DNA of 64,000 nt from Flavobacteriaceae bacterium (lineage in GTDB: Bacteria; Bacteroidota; Bacteroidia; Flavobacteriales; Flavobacteriaceae). A program made the translations under genes and the position numbers. Shown one piece after another: positions 63,639-64,000 of this stretch. The notes under the pieces are model-generated. The model saw only the letters and a program-made list of their open reading frames with translations. It ran no database searches and was not told the DNA's origin. Where the stretch lies: positions 1 to 64,000 of the forward strand of contig JANQRC010000009.1 of assembly GCA_028284745.1 (NCBI GenBank), given 5' to 3'. Every line of letters begins with the position of its first letter. The first letter of the stretch is position 1.

Positions 63639-64000
63639 ATGATCTTCAACAAACAAAGACGTATCAAATACCTCGGCTTCAATGACGTTTGGTTCATGGT
63701 CATTGGAATTTTCATTCTCAGCCTTATCACGGATTTTCTATTCAACAGCAATTCATTCACACGGTTTCCGCTTCGTTATGCGCTCATCAATTGGGGGATA
63801 TCGTTATTCTATTCCACCTGCGATTGGTTCATCTTAAGAACAGTGATGATCCTATTGCGTAAACGATATCCCAACATCAAGGATGATGCTAAACGTATCA
63901 CGGTCTTTTTCTTCTCGATCATCAGTGTGGTAATTCTCATGGATTATTTGGGAGGACAATTGTTTGAGGTCATTTTTACGGAAGCAAACTACGATTATCA
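63639..64000 (+). CDS. Probable LytS-type sensor histidine kinase, N-terminal part, cut by window edge
   Basis: The frame is open from an ATG at 63639 to the end (120 codons and two bases). The first 120 residues have three or four membrane helices (about 17-35, 48-80 and 92-112) with a charged loop LLRKRYPNIKDDAKRI. This layout is typical of the membrane part of LytS/YehU-type histidine kinases of Bacteroidota, which pair with LytTR regulators. The kinase domain would lie outside the window, so the call is tentative. It starts two bases after the stop of the preceding membrane gene. Confidence 0.6.
   Translation, partial: MIFNKQRRIKYLGFNDVWFMVIGIFILSLITDFLFNSNSFTRFPLRYALINWGISLFYSTCDWFILRTVMILLRKRYPNIKDDAKRITVFFFSIISVVILMDYLGGQLFEVIFTEANYDY

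Overview
The window is a chromosomal segment of a member of the Bacteroidota, most likely family Flavobacteriaceae. Several independent signs agree. Three proteins carry type IX secretion (T9SS) C-terminal sorting domains, and PorZ, a T9SS component, is encoded. There are two TonB-dependent receptors, one linked to a DUF5689 lipoprotein, and several families typical of flavobacteria (DUF2480, DUF3078, THC0290_0291). Promoters follow the Bacteroidota pattern of TTG or TTTG, a 17-23 nt spacer, then TAnnTTTG. No rRNA, tRNA or CRISPR array was seen. Coding density is high and no gene-free stretch exceeds 300 bases.

Layout. 1-8.5 kb (minus strand): end of a sulfurtransferase, a DksA/TraR-like regulator with ileS, a small T9SS cargo, a TonB-dependent receptor and recO. 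8.5-14.5 kb: porZ, gdhA, a THC0290_0291 outer-membrane-type protein and a cystathionine gamma-synthase/lyase. 14.6-24 kb: mixed housekeeping and accessory genes, including an AT-rich beta-lactamase-fold hydrolase, DinB, an ArsC-like protein, a transporter, a thioesterase, a YheT-like hydrolase, a lipoprotein cytochrome c, a PfpI-like protein and a membrane AraC regulator. 23.9-26.3 kb: a gluconate-dehydrogenase-type pair whose GMC flavoprotein subunit is broken by a one-base frameshift. 26.4-29.2 kb: an AT-rich island with a small membrane protein and an IS1595-type transposase next to a rhuM gene, bracketed by short inverted repeats.

29.2-35.0 kb (plus strand): a carbohydrate cluster of an exported TIM-barrel protein, an MFS permease, a Gfo/Idh/MocA dehydrogenase, a cytoplasmic TIM-barrel isomerase and a DUF1080 lipoprotein. 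It is headed by a palindrome resembling a LacI-family operator and resembles 3-keto-glycoside pathways. 35.1-37.1 kb: overlapping yicC, gmk and nadD. 37.2-44.4 kb: two paralogous EEP-fold nuclease/phosphatases bracket a TonB receptor and a tandem-DUF5689 lipoprotein, a candidate outer-membrane scavenging system for nucleic acids or phosphate esters.

44.5-56.7 kb: hflX, DUF3078, DUF2480 and DUF2846 genes and the SUF Fe-S assembly genes (sufA, B, C, D, S, E and a SufT-like gene). The SUF cluster is interrupted by an interposed lipoprotein and by an oppositely oriented serine hydrolase. 56.8-64 kb: a T9SS-exported M1 aminopeptidase, thiL, an alpha/beta hydrolase divergent from brnQ, and a membrane triad of an ABA4-like protein, an unknown membrane protein and a probable LytS-type kinase running off the end.

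The most notable points are the nuclease-bracketed TonB/DUF5689 locus, the IS1595-rhuM unit with its palindromes, the frameshifted GMC gene, the keto-sugar cluster operator, and a palindromic repeat sitting in the loop of a terminator between hflX and its neighbour. Functions are inferred from family recognition and visible motifs; no database search was run.
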